From Tissierellia bacterium (GTDB lineage: Bacteria > Bacillota_A > Clostridia > Tissierellales > Peptoniphilaceae), in the NCBI GenBank assembly GCA_012513395.1, contig JAAZCH010000195.1:1-6427 (forward strand): 6,427 nt of DNA, given 5' to 3'. The notes beneath the pieces are model-generated. The model searched no databases, was not told the origin of the DNA, and saw only the letters and a program-made list of their open reading frames with translations. A program made the translations under genes and the position numbers. Of this stretch, positions 5,383 through 6,427 are shown piece after piece (position 1 is the stretch's first letter; each line of letters begins with the position of its first letter).

Positions 5383-6276
5383 CTAGCCTTTAACAGATCC
5401 GGAACTTAAACCAGAAACTAATTCTTTTTGTAAACTTATAAATAATATTATTATTGGAATTGCCGTCAACAATCCTCCTGCTGCAAAAGCTGGCTGATTC
5501 ATAGTCCTAACATCATCTATTAATGTAAACAACCCAGTAGCCAGCGTATAGTCTTGGGGATTAGTCAGCAGTATGCTGGGGAGCATATAGTCCATAAATG
5601 GTCCAATAAATGACCACAAGGCTATAATAGCTAGCATCGGTCTTGCTATAGGCATAATTATCAATCTATATACTTCCATATTAGAGCAACCGTCGATTCT
5701 GGCAGCATCGTCTAATTCTGTAGAGACAGAATCTATATAACCTTTTAAGATAAATGTATTGGAAGCTATTCCTCCTGCTGCGTAAATTAGAATTAGCATG
5801 GCCTTTCTACTAAATATGGGCAACACTCCAGATATTATAGAGTGAATAGCATAAAAAGCTGTAATCCCTGCAAAGGTGGGAATAGTTTGAATAAGCATAA
5901 TTCCCATAAGACTAAGTCTTTTGCCTTTGAATCTAAATCTAGAGTAGGCATACCCAGTAAAGGATACGATAATTAATGTTATCAATGCTGTAGCAATTGC
6001 TATATAAATAGTGTTTCCAACCCATTTAGCGAAATAAGTTTTATCAAAAAGATACTGGAAGTTTTTCAAAGAAAACAAAAAATTTCCGCCCAAGGAAATA
6101 TTTCTACCTTGATTTCCATTAAAACTAGAAATTACCATTACGCTCAAGGGCCATAGAATTATAAAAGACCAAGCTATCATAATAATATATGAAATTGCTA
6201 AAAGGATTTTTCCCATAGTATTTAATGGTTGTCTATCAGATAAATATAATTTACTATCTTTTTTTCTTTTAAACAT
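5383..6276 (-). CDS. Carbohydrate ABC transporter permease, MalG-like
   Basis: This 297-residue integral membrane permease is the second of the pair forming the sugar channel. Six hydrophobic segments are visible near residues 24-51, 86-110, 121-142, 158-178, 206-230 and 265-284. The cytoplasmic EAA loop, which docks on the ATPase, is ELDDAARIDGCSNMEVYRLI continuing into IMPIARP (187-213), with the invariant Gly at 196. The C-terminus (KELVSGLSSGSVKG) closely resembles the LVxGLxxGxVKG ending of MalG, pointing to the maltose/maltodextrin-type branch; actual substrate is inferred only. The ATG is preceded by AAGGAGG with a six-base spacing, located inside the last codons of the upstream permease gene, and only one base separates that gene's stop from this start. 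The length and motif set look complete. Confidence 0.94.
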   Translation of the reverse strand: MFKRKKDSKLYLSDRQPLNTMGKILLAISYIIMIAWSFIILWPLSVMVISSFNGNQGRNISLGGNFLFSLKNFQYLFDKTYFAKWVGNTIYIAIATALITLIIVSFTGYAYSRFRFKGKRLSLMGIMLIQTIPTFAGITAFYAIHSIISGVLPIFSRKAMLILIYAAGGIASNTFILKGYIDSVSTELDDAARIDGCSNMEVYRLIIMPIARPMLAIIALWSFIGPFMDYMLPSILLTNPQDYTLATGLFTLIDDVRTMNQPAFAAGGLLTAIPIIILFISLQKELVSGLSSGSVKG

Positions 6277-6277
6277 T

Positions 6278-6427
6278 TTAATCCTCCTTGAATGCTTTGG
6301 TGTTTCTATATCCTAAATAGGATACGAACATAAGAACTAATGAAATTACAATCGTAATTGCTGCTCCAATACCTTGATATTGATTTTGCACTGTCAATTT
6401 ATAAATGTACGAAATTAATAAATCTGA
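6278..6427 (-). CDS. Carbohydrate ABC transporter permease, MalF-like, C-terminal 49 residues (partial)
   Basis: Reading leftward from the window edge, one frame stays open for 49 codons and ends in TAA at 6280-6278. It begins SDLLISYIYKLTVQ, continues through GIGAAITIVISLVLMFVSYL (one hydrophobic transmembrane segment) and ends GYRNTKAFKED. The DLLISYIY segment followed by a G-x-AAA-type final helix and a charged tail matches the C-terminus of MalF-type permeases, the usual partner encoded directly before MalG. The last codons (AAG GAG GAT) double as the ribosome binding site of the downstream permease. The rest of the gene lies beyond the right edge. Confidence 0.82.
   Translation of the reverse strand, partial: SDLLISYIYKLTVQNQYQGIGAAITIVISLVLMFVSYLGYRNTKAFKED

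Overview
The window is AT-rich DNA with strong AGGAGG-type ribosome binding sites, tightly packed genes and stem-loop terminators between convergent genes. This suggests a low-GC Bacillota, probably an anaerobic clostridium- or Tissierellia-like organism. That placement is inference from base composition and protein style, not from a marker gene.

Layout, left to right. (1) At 1-36 there is what looks like the last 11 codons of an RlmD/TrmA-family RNA uracil-5-methyltransferase. It is followed by a small class I SAM methyltransferase (71-670, +). (2) A gene-free stretch of 233 bases (671-903) holds an orphan Shine-Dalgarno-like sequence and a perfect 13-bp inverted repeat, probably a terminator between convergent genes. 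(3) A metallo-beta-lactamase-fold hydrolase lies at 904-1848 (-). (4) A divergent 242-base intergenic region (1849-2090) contains a 7+7 palindrome next to the hydrolase gene and a good extended -10 promoter facing right. (5) A rightward three-gene unit follows: HD-domain nucleotidase-like protein (2091-2678), class I methyltransferase of the 'NERQGPGS' type (2747-3499), and a B3/B4-domain protein (3540-4207) that is split by a -1 frame change at an A-rich tract around 3755-3761. (6) A perfect 23-bp stem-loop (4223-4274) sits between this unit and the next and can serve both strands. (7) A leftward carbohydrate ABC transporter operon enters from the right edge: MalF-like permease C-terminus (6278-6427), MalG-like permease (5383-6276) and MalK/MsmK/UgpC-like ATPase (4288-5373). 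These are joined by gaps of 1 and 9 bases, with Shine-Dalgarno sequences inside or across the preceding stop codons.

How the genes work together. The transporter genes are a classic CUT1 sugar importer: two permeases plus the shared-type ATPase. The binding protein and any glycosidase or regulator would lie beyond the right edge. The central trio is a plausible nucleotide/RNA housekeeping group, but no pathway links its members with certainty. I see no defence system, CRISPR array, tRNA, rRNA, riboswitch or complete mobile element. The most notable feature is the frame-disrupted B3/B4 gene, whose break falls on a heptamer (A AAA AAA) that is also a textbook -1 slippery sequence. An indel or sequencing error in the homopolymer is the simpler explanation.
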